A stretch of DNA of 64,000 nucleotides from Bacillota bacterium (GTDB lineage: Bacteria > Bacillota > Clostridia > Acetivibrionales > DSM-1351): NCBI GenBank assembly GCA_023400235.1, contig JAEXFI010000055.1:21207-85206 (forward strand), written 5' to 3'. Below, piece after piece: positions 17,663 to 28,848 of this stretch (position 1 is its first letter; every line of letters begins with the position of its first letter). The notes beneath the pieces are model-generated. The model saw only the letters and a program-made list of their open reading frames with translations. It had not been told where the DNA came from and did not search any database. The position numbers and the translations under genes were made by a program.

Positions 17663-20600
17663 GTTTCACCTCGTAAATAAATTTATCCAGCTTTGAATTG
17701 TATTGTTCTTCCAGCTCAAATGCACATTTTAAGCTTTCCGTCAAACTTTTGTGGAAGTCCTTTTTAGGGCTGAACTTAAAATCCAGCTTTCTTAGTACAT
17801 TGCTTATATTGCCGTAATATTCAATTAACTCCTCAAGTATACTGCATAGCTCCAGGTTGTCAAACAACCGGGAAATCTTGTATTTTTCTATTCTTTTAGC
17901 AGACAGGATATCATTAAAAATAAAGCTGAGATTCTTGATATTTAATCTTAATTTGTTCTCATCCAATATTATGGCGCAGAATTCAGTATAAATCAAATCT
18001 GTATTTTCAATGCTTTTCCGCCTCTGGTCAAAGGTGTTTTTTATAGCAGCTATTGCTGATTGCCTGATATCCTCCTTTGTACTTTTTCCCGGCAGGTATC
18101 CTTCAAAAGAAATGGCGAATATGCTCGTTTGCTTTCTATTAGTGTTAAAGTATGTATTATAAGAATCATAGGCCCTGGCTATTTCTTCAAAGGATATGGT
18201 CCTTTGGCAGTAATCCAGGCTGAACACGTCCACATTATCCACTATGCTGAACTCCCTCTTATGGGCATCAAAGCCGTATACAAGCAAGGCATGCAACCAA
18301 TGTGTCTTTTGGAAGGCATCTTTTTTACCCTCTAAACAATGACAGTCTACATTTATTATAGGTAAAAAGCCTTCAGAGATTAATTTTACAATATCCTCAC
18401 ATATTGCATCACTGTAGCACCTTTTTTTGTATGAAATATTCAGGGACTCCAGCAATTCCTCATCCTTCAAAGCATCCAGATACCGGTTTGAGAAATTTAT
18501 GTCCTTTCTTTCCAGCTCTACTTCAAGGACAGAAACGCTATTTGCAAACAGTATCAGAGGATCTATATCCTTGTGTCCAAAAGCGGAGAGCAAGGCATGA
18601 TAGAAACAATCCTTAAAAAATACAGCATTAAATGGCTTGATTCCACTGAATATAAAGCACGTCTTTTCAGCTACTGCCGTTTTTAACGTAGAATCCATCA
18701 AAGCATATAGATAAGTCTCATAATTCTTCAACATGGCCGATATTGACTCTTCCTGATAGCAGTCTTTATTATATACCACATCCAGATGGAACTCCTGGTT
18801 CACAATGTAGCACGATATATTAAGGGACTCCTGGACATGGTTATTTGCATCTGCTGCATTCCCGCATGATATATCCGATATGCTGAAAACATCAGTATCA
18901 ACATCACTGTCAAAATGTCCGATATAATTAAATATAACATCATTCATGGATTTTTCATACATATACACATCTTTATCAATATCGGACATGTACTTTAAAA
19001 CACCGTAGCTCAGCCTGTGGCGGGATGCACTTTCAAGACTTCTGCCTATCTGAGTAATATTGTCCCGGTAAGCTTCCAGCTTCCCTACATCCAGATTGAA
19101 GGGATACATGATTGTAAACCAGCCTACAGTTCGATACAGTTCAAGATTCAGTAAAGCCTCCTCTCTGCCATGTCCCTCCAGCATTATTCTGAATCTGCTT
19201 CCGCCGGTCCACATTTTTAATGCCGCACCCAGACAAGTTAACAGTATTTCGAATAAATTTGTATCCAGCAGCCTGCACACCTGGTTGGCAAGGAAATCTA
19301 TTTCCCCCCACGGAATGGATAGACTTAACTTATTGAAATCCCCGGAAAATTTTTGCGGTAGGTCACTTACCTTGGGCAATGCGCAAAATTCCTTCTCAAG
19401 CTCTTTTTTCCAATAGTCTGCCTCTCCGGAAAGGTTACCTCCCGATGCGAATTTGTTAAGCTCAGCAATATAATCAAATATGGAATTTGTTTTGTCCTTG
19501 GGCTTAACATCAATACCCTCCAGTGTCTGCCTGTACATTTCAGCAAAACTCTCGAATAATATCCTCCACGATACGGCATCAATGACAAGATGGTGTATCA
19601 CAACTGCCAGATAATCCCCCAGTTTTGTTTTAAACAGCATTGCCTTGATTACAGGACCTTGGAAAATGTTAAGACTCCTTTGTAGATTTTCTGCATTTTC
19701 AGTGATTTGTGCAACGTAATCTTCAAGAGGATTTATTTCTACAGTTTCAATAGTAAAGCCGGTATTGCCGCTATCTCCTATAAATTGCCTGTAGATTCCC
19801 TTTTCTTTTCTGAAGGTAGACCGAAGTGCATCATGGTGTTCTATTAACTTTTCCCAAACACTTCCGAGAATACCGGCATCAAAGCCCTCCTGCCTATACA
19901 GCATAAAAGCCTGATTCCAGTGGTGGGGGTTCTGGAACTCATTTTCAAAGAACCACGCTTGTATGGGATTCAACCCGCTGCTGCCAACAAGCTTTTTTTG
20001 CTCAATTGAGTTAACCTTATTTCTTATAAGACTGCTGAGCTTATCGATTGTCCTATAAGTAAACAAGTCATTTACCTTTAAGTCAAAGCCAAGCCCGTTA
20101 AGCTTTGCAACAGCCTGCATGGCTTTTATGGAATCACCGCCCATATCAAAAAAGTCATCTGTTATGCCCATAGCCCCGGTCCTGAGTACTTGTTTCCAGA
20201 CCTCCAACAATGCTTGCTGCTTGCTGTTTTGCGGCAGAATACTTTCTGTTTTGGCCGGCTTAACCTCAACTGTCATTTCGGCCAATGCCTTATAATCAAT
20301 TTTACCGTTGGGAGTCAAAGGCACAGATTCTATATTTGTAAACCGGGAAGGAATCATATACTTGGGCAAACCGGTCAAAAGAAAATCCTTCAGCGCTGTA
20401 ATATTAATTAACTGTTCTGCCTGGTAGAATGCTTCTATCTCATCATTTGAGGTTTTATTAACAACAGCCTTTTTTATTCCGGTAAACTCAAGCATCCTGC
20501 TTTCAATTTCAGAGAGCTCTATTCTATACCCCCTGATTTTTACCTGGCGGTCGTTTCTCCCAAGATACTCGATGTTTCCGTCATTCAAAATGCGGGCCAA

Positions 20601-23600
20601 ATCTCCTGTCCTATACATTCTTATACCCTTGAAGATATCTGTACGGAAACTTTTATTCGTCAGCTCTTCATTATACATATAACCACGTGCCAGACCGTCT
20701 CCTGCAATACATAACTCCCCTTCAACACCCCAGGGCTGTAAATTGGTGTTCTTGTCCACAATGATCAATTGAGTATTATATACGGCTTTTCCTATGGGAA
20801 TATTGTCATAGGGCTTATCCACAACCATCCCCGATGATATGACAGTTGTTTCTGTAGGGCCATAATCATTTGCTAGGCGATAATTTCTTTTTATATATTT
20901 CCTTAATTTATCTCCCGCCGTCAGCAGATATCTTAGCGAGTTGTTTTCCAGTTCCATAAACTGTTCACACACGGGAGTGGGTAAATAGGCAATTGTTATC
21001 CTGTGCTCCTCCAGATATTTATTCAACTGCTCCAATTCCAACAGCAGCTCTGTTTCAAGAATATGCAGCTCAGCGCCACAAATAAGATAGGGGAATATTT
21101 CCCATACTGATACATCAAAACCGGAATTGGCATACTTTGTTGCACGGTCCTCTGCAGTTACTGAGTATTCATCTATATGCCAGAGGCAGAGATTTACCAG
21201 CGAACGGTGTTCCACCATGACTCCCTTGGGATTTCCGGTAGTTCCCGAGGTATATATTACATATGCCAGGTCTCTGCCCGTATTGATGTTTTCCACAGGA
21301 TGACGGGATTTTTCATCATAAAGGCTGCTATCATCCAACAAAATACATGGTATTGTAAAAGACGTGTTCTCTGCATATTTGCCCTGAGTCAGCATTAACC
21401 CCGCCTTGCTGTTTTTGATAATATAGTTCACCCTATCCTGTGGAGTACCTGGTTCAATGGGCAAAAATGCACAACCTGCCTTGAGGATTGCCAGCAAGCC
21501 TATTATCATATCACACGACCGGCCTGTCATAATTGCAATACCCGTATCCACTTCCCCGCCTCTGCTTCTGAGCAGGCCTGCAATACTGTCTGCCTTTTGG
21601 TTCAGTTCTGAGTATGTAAGGCATTGTTTTCCACAAACAACTGCTATTTTATTGGGAGTCCTTGAAACCTGCTCTTCAAAAAACAGATGAATTGGTTTGT
21701 CCCCGGGGTATTCCCTGAAACTGTCCTCAAAGTCCCACATTATCCTATCCAGTTCATCCTGGGACAGAACCTTGTCCTTCCGAGCCGGTTCAGCGGCTTC
21801 GGTTATGAAAAGTTCCAGTATTTTTTTGTAATAGCCCAGCATTCTGAGAATATGTTTTTCATCCACAAGACTGCTGAATGTCATGTCCAGCAAAATGCTC
21901 CCGCTTGTAATATCCACGGTAAAATCCAGCATTGTGTTGGTATAGGCTATATCCTTTATCCCAAATTCGTTTTTAATATGGGTATCCCGCATGGCATCGA
22001 AATTGACAAAATTAAAGGTTGTATCAAACAAGGGGTTCTGTTCCTGGCTCTCCCCTATGGAATTTACTATCTTTGTAAGAGATAGCCGGTCATAAGGTTT
22101 GAGAGCCCTTATTTTTCTGCTGGTATTTTGGATAATATCCTCCCATGTACTGTTTCTGTCTATAACAGCTCTGAAAGGAATTGTATTCAGGAAACAGCCC
22201 AGTATTTTTTCGCCGTCCTGGCATAAGGGTCTGTTACTATTTACAAGACCTACAATAAAGTCGTTTTCATATGAATACATATTGAGCATGTAAATATATG
22301 CCGCAAAGCAGATACTTCTCACATCTGTCTGATACTTTAAGGAGGCTTCTGTCAGTCCATGTTGGATACTATTCTCAAGAACAACGGAAACTGAGGCTTT
22401 TCCACTCCTTTGTTCAATGGTTAAAAGCGGCAACTGCAGCCTTTTGTAGTCGTATAATTCATCCAGCCAGAACTGCCGTACCTCCTTTTTGCCTTCCACG
22501 CACTTCTGTTCAACTATGTACCTTCTGTAGCTGTTTTTTAAAGGAGGCAATTCACGATTATCTCCTGCAGCCAATCGGAAAAACGTATTAATAAGCTCGG
22601 TACGCAGGGATGCTACACTCCAGCCGTCCAAAATAGCATGATGGGTTACCAGTAATATTAATACACTGCGGTGGGATACACGGAAGAACACTATTCTCCA
22701 GAAAGGCTGTTGAAAATCAAAGGGTTTTGCCCTATCATTCTCCATATGACGGAGGACCAGCTCCTTTTGCTCCCCATCACCGTACTGCCTCAGGTCAATC
22801 CATTCAGGCCTGATAGGATTCCCCTTCCGTACCATATGTACAGGAACCTCATAGTCTTCAATATTGAAGATGGACCTTAAAATGGGGTGCCTGGAAACAA
22901 CCTTATAAAGTGCCCGGTCCAGTAATTCATCCTCTTCCGGACCGCATCCCACCTGGAATATGAACTGGTCGTGATATGGCCGTTCGTTATTATTTTTCAC
23001 ATAATGGTAAATCATTCCCAGTTCTATATCACTCATAGGATATACATCTTCAAAGTCAAGCATGTCTATTCCCTTATGAGAGCAAGCATCTGAAATACTG
23101 CACCTCAGAGCCGAGAGCTCCTCTTCAACCCTCTCTTCCAGGCTCTCGACAACTACTTCACCACTACTCTCAATATAATCGCAAAGCTCCTTTACATTAC
23201 TTTTTTTATATAGATCTCCAATCTGCAGGTTCAGCTTCAGCCGGGAATTTATTTGGTATAACAGCTTTATGGCCTTGATCGAGTCCCCTCCCAAGTGAAA
23301 AAAGTTATCGTGCATGCTGATTTTTCCACCTTGAATATTAAGCACTTCAGACCATATTTCTGCCATCCGCTTTTCCAGTCCTGTAGCAGGAGGGTCTACT
23401 GGCACTTCCTTTGCCTTTAGCTTTTGCGGGTCAGGTAACGCAGTCATGTCCAATTTCCCGTTCTTTGTAAAAACAAAGCCCTCAAGCTGTACAATATAAG
23501 CCGGTATCATGTACTGCGGCAAAAACTGTTCCAGATGGGTTCGTATGGAATCAACGGGTATCTTTTTATCAGACGTGAAATAAGCGGCTATATTTGCATT

Positions 23601-26600
23601 ATTCTCCTTGTCCTTATAGGTCGTCACAACGGCCTCCCTGATGAGTTCATAATCTATCAGGACACTTTCAATCTCCTGGAGTTCTATCCTGTAGCCTCGG
23701 ATCTTCAACTGGCGGTCAGTCCTTCCACAGTATACCATATCCCCGCCCTGCAACAGTTTTGCATGGTCACCCGATCTGTATAATCTCTCTCCCGGTAAGA
23801 AGGGGTCCTCTATAAACCTTTCGCCGGTAAGTTCAGCCCTATTGAGATACCCTCTTCCTACACCTGAACCGCCAACATAAATCTCTCCGGCCACCCCCAC
23901 CGGGCATAAATTCATGTCATTATCCAATATATATGTATAGACCTTTGGCAGGGGCTGCCCTATATTGCTGCTGCCGTCGTTCATATCCTCACTGGTGATT
24001 TCCTTATATGTAACATGCACCGTGGTTTCGGTAATACCATACATGTTTATGAGCCGGACGTTGGGGAATCTGAGATTCCACCCCTTCAGCTTATGTGGAT
24101 TTAGGGCTTCTCCACCGAAGATTACATACCTTAGCTTGATACTTTCCTCCCGGCAGCTATCCAGCATTTCATTGGACAAGGTGTAGAAAGCTGTGGGTGT
24201 CTGATTCAGCACTGTAACCCTATTTTGCATGAGGACATTACAGAGCTCTTTGGGATTACGGGCAAGTTCATTTGGAATAAGAATCAATTTCCCACCTGAA
24301 AGTAGTGCTCCGTATATCTCCCATACTGAAAAATCAAAGCAGATTGAATGGTACATTGTCCAGACATCATCAGCATTGAACGAAAACGGTGTCCGGCGGT
24401 TAAATATGAGATTGACTACATTACCATGCTCAATCATCACTCCCTTAGGCGCTCCCGTTGTACCCGAGGTGTATATCACATAGGCAAGACTGTCTGAGGA
24501 ATTCACCGGTTCAGGATTATGTACGGGAACATCCGCTCCCATATTTATTTCCTCTGTGTTGATTACTTTTCCGGTATATGCTTCGTCAGGTGTGAAAGCT
24601 ACATTGGTCATCAGCAGCTTGACTCCGCTGTCGCTCAATATGTAGTTAATCCTCTCCTTTGGATAATTTACATCTAAAGGCAGATAGGCGCCCCCTGCTT
24701 TCATTATGGCCAATACTGTCATAATCATTGTAAAGGAATAATCACAAAGCATGGCAACAATGTCCCCGGGCTTGATATATTGCCTTATGCCGTGGCATAG
24801 CTTGTTGGAAAGCCTGTTGAGTTCATCATATGTCATTGCCTCATAGTCAAGCACTAAGGCAATCTTCTGCGGAGTATTCCTTACCTGCTTTTCAAATATA
24901 GATATGATTGTTTCACTGTACTCACAGCGTCCGGCTTCCGCTCTGCACGCGCGGATTATTTCCTCCCGCTCCTCATTGCTCAGCAGTTGTATGTCCTTGA
25001 TTTTCATATCAGGTGCATTTGAAATTTCAGTCAGTATGTTTACCAGACAGAGGGTAAAGCAGTTAATCGTTTCTTCCTTGAACAGTCTTGGAGAGTATTC
25101 AAATTCTATAGTGTAGGAACCCTTTGATTCATTAAGTTCAAGCATCAAATCAAATTTGGAGCTATTGTTGTTCACCAGTTGAAATTCTGCGTCCATATCC
25201 ATGAATTTCATGCCGGGCATATCCAGACTCTGCATTGTAAACATGACGTCAAACAACGGGTGGCGACTTGGGTCAGTGTTGACTTCAGATGCCTGGACTA
25301 TATCTTCAAACTGCACTTCGCCATTACCTATACCGTTGAGCACCTTGGCCTTCACATCTGACAGGAAATCCAGATATGACATCTCAGGCTCAACAGTGCC
25401 CACCAGCGGTATTGTGTTTACAAACATGCCTACCATTTGCTTCAGTTCGGGCTGCTCTCTCACCGATACGGGACTGCCGATAATTATATTGCGCTGTCCC
25501 GTATACTTATACAGCAAAATATAGAAAGCGGACAAAAAATACATATAGAGAGTAACACCCCTATGTTTCGCACCTATATTGATAGAAGCCATCAAAGCTT
25601 CATCCAGATGGAAGCGCAGCCTTTTACCCTCATAGGACCTGTACTCCGGTCTGATGAAATCATAAGGCAGATTCAGCAAAGAAAGCTCTATGGAGGAAAG
25701 CTCCTTCATCCAATAATTTAACTTTCGGGTATATTCTTCTGTTTCTTTCCTGCGCTTCTGCCACAGTGCATAATCTTTATACTGTAAAGCAGGTTTGGTT
25801 AAGAATATTCCGTTATACAGCATGCTTAAATCATTTAAAAGTATGGCCAGTGAATGTTCGTCTATGGTAATATGATGAAAGTTCATTATGAGACAATGCT
25901 TTTCTTCGTTAAGCGTCAGCACCCTCGCATTAAAAAGCACTTCACTTTCCAGTTCAACATTCTCCAGGCATCTCAGAATCTGCTCCTCGGAGATTGTCTC
26001 CTCTTCTACAGTCTCATGCAATAGGCTGAAGTCAAAATTTTCATTTACCTTTTGTATTGGCTCCACGCTGCCTAATACAACAGAGGTTCTTAATATTTCA
26101 TACCTCAGAATCAGCGCTCTGAAGGCCTTTTCCATGCGTCTGACATCCAGTCTGCCTTGTATATGTATGACTACCGGAACATGGTAGCTTCCTCCTATTT
26201 CCTTATGAGAGCTGATAATCAGCATACGTTTCTGCTCTGATGATATGGGATAGCTTTCCTGTACCGCTGCGGGCATTATCCTGTCATAATTGCTGCTGCC
26301 GGTATTTTCTATTATTTCTGCCAATTTCCTGATGGTATCTGTTTCAAGCACCTGGTTCAGCGGCAAATCAACATTAAATGTGGTCTGAATTTTCCACAGA
26401 AGTGAGGTGGCCTTCAGGGAATGCCCCCCCAATCTGAAAAAGCTCTGGCTTACTCCCACTTCATCTAGCTCAAGCAATTCCTTCCATATTTCAACTAAAG
26501 TTTCTTCTACAGCATTTGCCGGCTTTTCCCTGTCATCTGCTGAAAGCTGCATGCCAATGAGCTTGCGGACTGCCTTTGCGTCTGCCTTGCCACTGTCTGT

Positions 26601-28811
26601 CTTAGGTATATCTTCAAGAGGAATTATTAAATTTGGAAGCATATAATGTGGAAGCATATTCTTCAAAAAGTCCTTTAAGTCTTCCATATCCATCTCGTTA
26701 TTGATCGAAACACAGGCACACAAATAAGTGTCTGCATCTTCCCCCAAAGGCAGCACTACTGCTTCCTTGACATTTTCGTGTAATTGCAGGCAGGCTTTTA
26801 TCTCCTCAGTTTCAATACGAAACCCTCTTATTTTTATCTGATTATCCTTTCGGCCTCTGAATTCAACCGTACCCTCAGGCAGCCATCTTGCCAAATCACC
26901 AGTCTTATATAACCTTTCAGTGCTGCAAAACGGATTCTCCATGAATTTCTCATTATTTTGGGAACCGCTGCCTATGTAACCTCTGGATACTCCTGCACCG
27001 GAAATGTACAGTTCGCCAAAAACGCCATAGGGCAGCAGTTCAAGTTGAGAATCCAGTATATACATATTTACGTTTTGAATAGGTTTTCCAATATTGCTTA
27101 TTGCTTCTTCAGTCATGTGTCTGTTAAAGGATGTTACTACTGCATTTTCAGTTGGCCCATACTCATTTATCAGAATAATATTACTATTTTTGCTTTTGCT
27201 GAGTCTTATGGTTTTTATGTCGGTAATATCTCCGGCTAACGTAACCTTCTTAAGAGATCGAAAATATTCAGGGGTTCCCTGTTCAAGAATTGAATGGTAT
27301 AAAGCCGGTACTGAAATGAAGTGCGTTATGGCGTGTTCTTTGATGCTTTCCGCTATAATTGCAGGATTCTTGGCAGCTTCATCTTTCAACAGTACGACTT
27401 TTGCTCCTGAAACAAGTGGAGTAAAAAAACTTGTCATAAATCCGTCAAAACAGTAGGAGAATAGCTGAAGCACCATATCTTCGGTTCCCAGGCGGTATTC
27501 CTCCATTCTCCAAGTGATTGCATTGACAATATTCCCATGCTCTATCATCACACCCTTTGGCAAACCTGTGGAACCGGATGTAAAAATAATATAGGCCAGA
27601 TTGTTTTTCCCTACAGGCAATTCAAGATTGGAGTGGTTCATAGTCCGGGTATTTTCCCAGAACTCACCGGAAGAAGTATCAACCTGCTTCAAAGCAAAAC
27701 GGAGCCCATTTTGAGCCCCATCATCCATCAGCACTATTTTGGCATTTGTTTCATTTATTATATGCAATATCCTCTCGGAAGGATTTCCAGTATCAACCGG
27801 TACGAAAGCCGCACCGCATTTAAGGACACCCAGCAACGCAACAGCCATATGTATTCCGGGTGAATATAGCAAAACAACCTTATCACCCGGTTCCAAGCCT
27901 TCACTGACAAGCTTTCGGGCAAGCAAATTGGCCTTTCTGTTCAAATCCATGTAGCTTATGGCTTCTTTATCAGAAATCAATGCAGTTGCTCCGGGAGTTT
28001 TACGGACCTGAGCTTCAAATAGCTGATGTAAGCCTGAAAATTCAACCGGGACCTCTTTTCCGCGGGATATGCCCAGGATTTCCCGGTATTCCTCGGGAGT
28101 CAACAGCTCAAGCAGTGATAAATCCTGTCTTATATTCTGACTGGCGGACCTTATAATATTTGTAAACTGGTGTGACAGTTTTATTAATAACTTCTCATGA
28201 AACTTTTCACCGGCAAAGGATATCTTGCCGGTAAGTCTGCCATCCAGGCGCGAAAAGGCTATAGCCAGGTCAAACTTGCCGGTTGGCCCTGCCCTATGTA
28301 TGTTTTCCAGTGAAAACATTATACTGTTTTCAAAAAACCTGTCAACCTCCTGCTCTTCAAACATGTCATCAAGGATTTCTTCTAATGGAAGGTCCTGATT
28401 GGAATAGGCCTCAGTCACAGTTTTCTTTGTTTCCAGAATAGCGCCCCTCAAGTCATTTGGAAGGGTCAGACCTCCCTGCATAAGAACAAGTCCGTCACCG
28501 GAGCCGTATTGGGGAGACAAAACCGACATCTGTGTTTCTCCCGTATACTTCCAGATAATACACTTAAACAAGGATAACAGTAAAATATACAGAGACAAAT
28601 CCGAATTGCTGCATATTTTAAGTATGTCCGCAGTTACCTCCTCAGGTATGCTGATATTGATATCTTTTATAGTCGTAGTCTTATCAGGGTTCATGGAATT
28701 TCTGCGGTAAAGCTTGATAAATGCACCTTCAAATGCCGCTGAGAAATCCTTACTCTCCCAAAAAAGCCTTTGCTTATTTAATTTATCTTTTATTTCATTA
28801 ATATTGAACAT
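17655..28811 (-). CDS. Three-module NRPS: (half C)-A-T-C-A-T-C-A-T-E-BtrH-like
   Basis: 3718 residues; ATG 28811 behind AGGGGGA. Domains by rough residue: 1-240 the C-terminal half of a condensation domain with no HHxxxDG; A1 245-740 (FTSGSTG); T1 near 793 (LGGHSLK); C1 with HHITIDE near 982; A2 around 1450 (YTSGTTG); T2 near 1840 (LGGDSIK); C2 with HHAILDG near 2057; A3 around 2523; T3 near 2892 (MGGDSIK); an epimerisation domain ~2930-3360 (HHLVIDAVSW, RTVGWFTIMYP, FNYIGHFD); a BtrH-like domain ~3380-3718 (Cys in DCFYHALLSAFG, His in KTHWLHALLVYGFD, Asp in SIVDNVD). Specificity residues read by eye: A1 DGTITAEVV(K), close to tyrosine codes; A2 DFWNIGMVH(K), the usual threonine code; A3 DVWYLADVI(K), unassigned. 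E should make the third residue D. There is no thioesterase, so the BtrH-like domain is the likely release or transfer unit (inference). Confidence 0.93.
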   Translation of the reverse strand: MFNINEIKDKLNKQRLFWESKDFSAAFEGAFIKLYRRNSMNPDKTTTIKDINISIPEEVTADILKICSNSDLSLYILLLSLFKCIIWKYTGETQMSVLSPQYGSGDGLVLMQGGLTLPNDLRGAILETKKTVTEAYSNQDLPLEEILDDMFEEQEVDRFFENSIMFSLENIHRAGPTGKFDLAIAFSRLDGRLTGKISFAGEKFHEKLLIKLSHQFTNIIRSASQNIRQDLSLLELLTPEEYREILGISRGKEVPVEFSGLHQLFEAQVRKTPGATALISDKEAISYMDLNRKANLLARKLVSEGLEPGDKVVLLYSPGIHMAVALLGVLKCGAAFVPVDTGNPSERILHIINETNAKIVLMDDGAQNGLRFALKQVDTSSGEFWENTRTMNHSNLELPVGKNNLAYIIFTSGSTGLPKGVMIEHGNIVNAITWRMEEYRLGTEDMVLQLFSYCFDGFMTSFFTPLVSGAKVVLLKDEAAKNPAIIAESIKEHAITHFISVPALYHSILEQGTPEYFRSLKKVTLAGDITDIKTIRLSKSKNSNIILINEYGPTENAVVTSFNRHMTEEAISNIGKPIQNVNMYILDSQLELLPYGVFGELYISGAGVSRGYIGSGSQNNEKFMENPFCSTERLYKTGDLARWLPEGTVEFRGRKDNQIKIRGFRIETEEIKACLQLHENVKEAVVLPLGEDADTYLCACVSINNEMDMEDLKDFLKNMLPHYMLPNLIIPLEDIPKTDSGKADAKAVRKLIGMQLSADDREKPANAVEETLVEIWKELLELDEVGVSQSFFRLGGHSLKATSLLWKIQTTFNVDLPLNQVLETDTIRKLAEIIENTGSSNYDRIMPAAVQESYPISSEQKRMLIISSHKEIGGSYHVPVVIHIQGRLDVRRMEKAFRALILRYEILRTSVVLGSVEPIQKVNENFDFSLLHETVEEETISEEQILRCLENVELESEVLFNARVLTLNEEKHCLIMNFHHITIDEHSLAILLNDLSMLYNGIFLTKPALQYKDYALWQKRRKETEEYTRKLNYWMKELSSIELSLLNLPYDFIRPEYRSYEGKRLRFHLDEALMASINIGAKHRGVTLYMYFLSAFYILLYKYTGQRNIIIGSPVSVREQPELKQMVGMFVNTIPLVGTVEPEMSYLDFLSDVKAKVLNGIGNGEVQFEDIVQASEVNTDPSRHPLFDVMFTMQSLDMPGMKFMDMDAEFQLVNNNSSKFDLMLELNESKGSYTIEFEYSPRLFKEETINCFTLCLVNILTEISNAPDMKIKDIQLLSNEEREEIIRACRAEAGRCEYSETIISIFEKQVRNTPQKIALVLDYEAMTYDELNRLSNKLCHGIRQYIKPGDIVAMLCDYSFTMIMTVLAIMKAGGAYLPLDVNYPKERINYILSDSGVKLLMTNVAFTPDEAYTGKVINTEEINMGADVPVHNPEPVNSSDSLAYVIYTSGTTGAPKGVMIEHGNVVNLIFNRRTPFSFNADDVWTMYHSICFDFSVWEIYGALLSGGKLILIPNELARNPKELCNVLMQNRVTVLNQTPTAFYTLSNEMLDSCREESIKLRYVIFGGEALNPHKLKGWNLRFPNVRLINMYGITETTVHVTYKEITSEDMNDGSSNIGQPLPKVYTYILDNDMNLCPVGVAGEIYVGGSGVGRGYLNRAELTGERFIEDPFLPGERLYRSGDHAKLLQGGDMVYCGRTDRQLKIRGYRIELQEIESVLIDYELIREAVVTTYKDKENNANIAAYFTSDKKIPVDSIRTHLEQFLPQYMIPAYIVQLEGFVFTKNGKLDMTALPDPQKLKAKEVPVDPPATGLEKRMAEIWSEVLNIQGGKISMHDNFFHLGGDSIKAIKLLYQINSRLKLNLQIGDLYKKSNVKELCDYIESSGEVVVESLEERVEEELSALRCSISDACSHKGIDMLDFEDVYPMSDIELGMIYHYVKNNNERPYHDQFIFQVGCGPEEDELLDRALYKVVSRHPILRSIFNIEDYEVPVHMVRKGNPIRPEWIDLRQYGDGEQKELVLRHMENDRAKPFDFQQPFWRIVFFRVSHRSVLILLVTHHAILDGWSVASLRTELINTFFRLAAGDNRELPPLKNSYRRYIVEQKCVEGKKEVRQFWLDELYDYKRLQLPLLTIEQRSGKASVSVVLENSIQHGLTEASLKYQTDVRSICFAAYIYMLNMYSYENDFIVGLVNSNRPLCQDGEKILGCFLNTIPFRAVIDRNSTWEDIIQNTSRKIRALKPYDRLSLTKIVNSIGESQEQNPLFDTTFNFVNFDAMRDTHIKNEFGIKDIAYTNTMLDFTVDITSGSILLDMTFSSLVDEKHILRMLGYYKKILELFITEAAEPARKDKVLSQDELDRIMWDFEDSFREYPGDKPIHLFFEEQVSRTPNKIAVVCGKQCLTYSELNQKADSIAGLLRSRGGEVDTGIAIMTGRSCDMIIGLLAILKAGCAFLPIEPGTPQDRVNYIIKNSKAGLMLTQGKYAENTSFTIPCILLDDSSLYDEKSRHPVENINTGRDLAYVIYTSGTTGNPKGVMVEHRSLVNLCLWHIDEYSVTAEDRATKYANSGFDVSVWEIFPYLICGAELHILETELLLELEQLNKYLEEHRITIAYLPTPVCEQFMELENNSLRYLLTAGDKLRKYIKRNYRLANDYGPTETTVISSGMVVDKPYDNIPIGKAVYNTQLIIVDKNTNLQPWGVEGELCIAGDGLARGYMYNEELTNKSFRTDIFKGIRMYRTGDLARILNDGNIEYLGRNDRQVKIRGYRIELSEIESRMLEFTGIKKAVVNKTSNDEIEAFYQAEQLINITALKDFLLTGLPKYMIPSRFTNIESVPLTPNGKIDYKALAEMTVEVKPAKTESILPQNSKQQALLEVWKQVLRTGAMGITDDFFDMGGDSIKAMQAVAKLNGLGFDLKVNDLFTYRTIDKLSSLIRNKVNSIEQKKLVGSSGLNPIQAWFFENEFQNPHHWNQAFMLYRQEGFDAGILGSVWEKLIEHHDALRSTFRKEKGIYRQFIGDSGNTGFTIETVEINPLEDYVAQITENAENLQRSLNIFQGPVIKAMLFKTKLGDYLAVVIHHLVIDAVSWRILFESFAEMYRQTLEGIDVKPKDKTNSIFDYIAELNKFASGGNLSGEADYWKKELEKEFCALPKVSDLPQKFSGDFNKLSLSIPWGEIDFLANQVCRLLDTNLFEILLTCLGAALKMWTGGSRFRIMLEGHGREEALLNLELYRTVGWFTIMYPFNLDVGKLEAYRDNITQIGRSLESASRHRLSYGVLKYMSDIDKDVYMYEKSMNDVIFNYIGHFDSDVDTDVFSISDISCGNAADANNHVQESLNISCYIVNQEFHLDVVYNKDCYQEESISAMLKNYETYLYALMDSTLKTAVAEKTCFIFSGIKPFNAVFFKDCFYHALLSAFGHKDIDPLILFANSVSVLEVELERKDINFSNRYLDALKDEELLESLNISYKKRCYSDAICEDIVKLISEGFLPIINVDCHCLEGKKDAFQKTHWLHALLVYGFDAHKREFSIVDNVDVFSLDYCQRTISFEEIARAYDSYNTYFNTNRKQTSIFAISFEGYLPGKSTKEDIRQSAIAAIKNTFDQRRKSIENTDLIYTEFCAIILDENKLRLNIKNLSFIFNDILSAKRIEKYKISRLFDNLELCSILEELIEYYGNISNVLRKLDFKFSPKKDFHKSLTESLKCAFELEEQYNSKLDKFIYEVKHE

Positions 28812-28848
28812 GTTTTCCCCCTGATATTTAAAAATCTCCGTTTACATT

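Noticed and set aside
18060..27954. About twenty plus-strand open frames of 60-130 codons opposite the NRPS gene
   Set aside because: They are shadows of the NRPS codons: no binding sites, no family resemblance, and they end where the minus-strand frame dictates.
17655..28811. Closthioamide-type polythioamide assembly line
   Set aside because: The p-aminobenzoate genes and papain-fold enzymes invite the comparison, but there is a full multimodular NRPS with Tyr/Thr-type codes and no thioamide-forming enzyme in the window.
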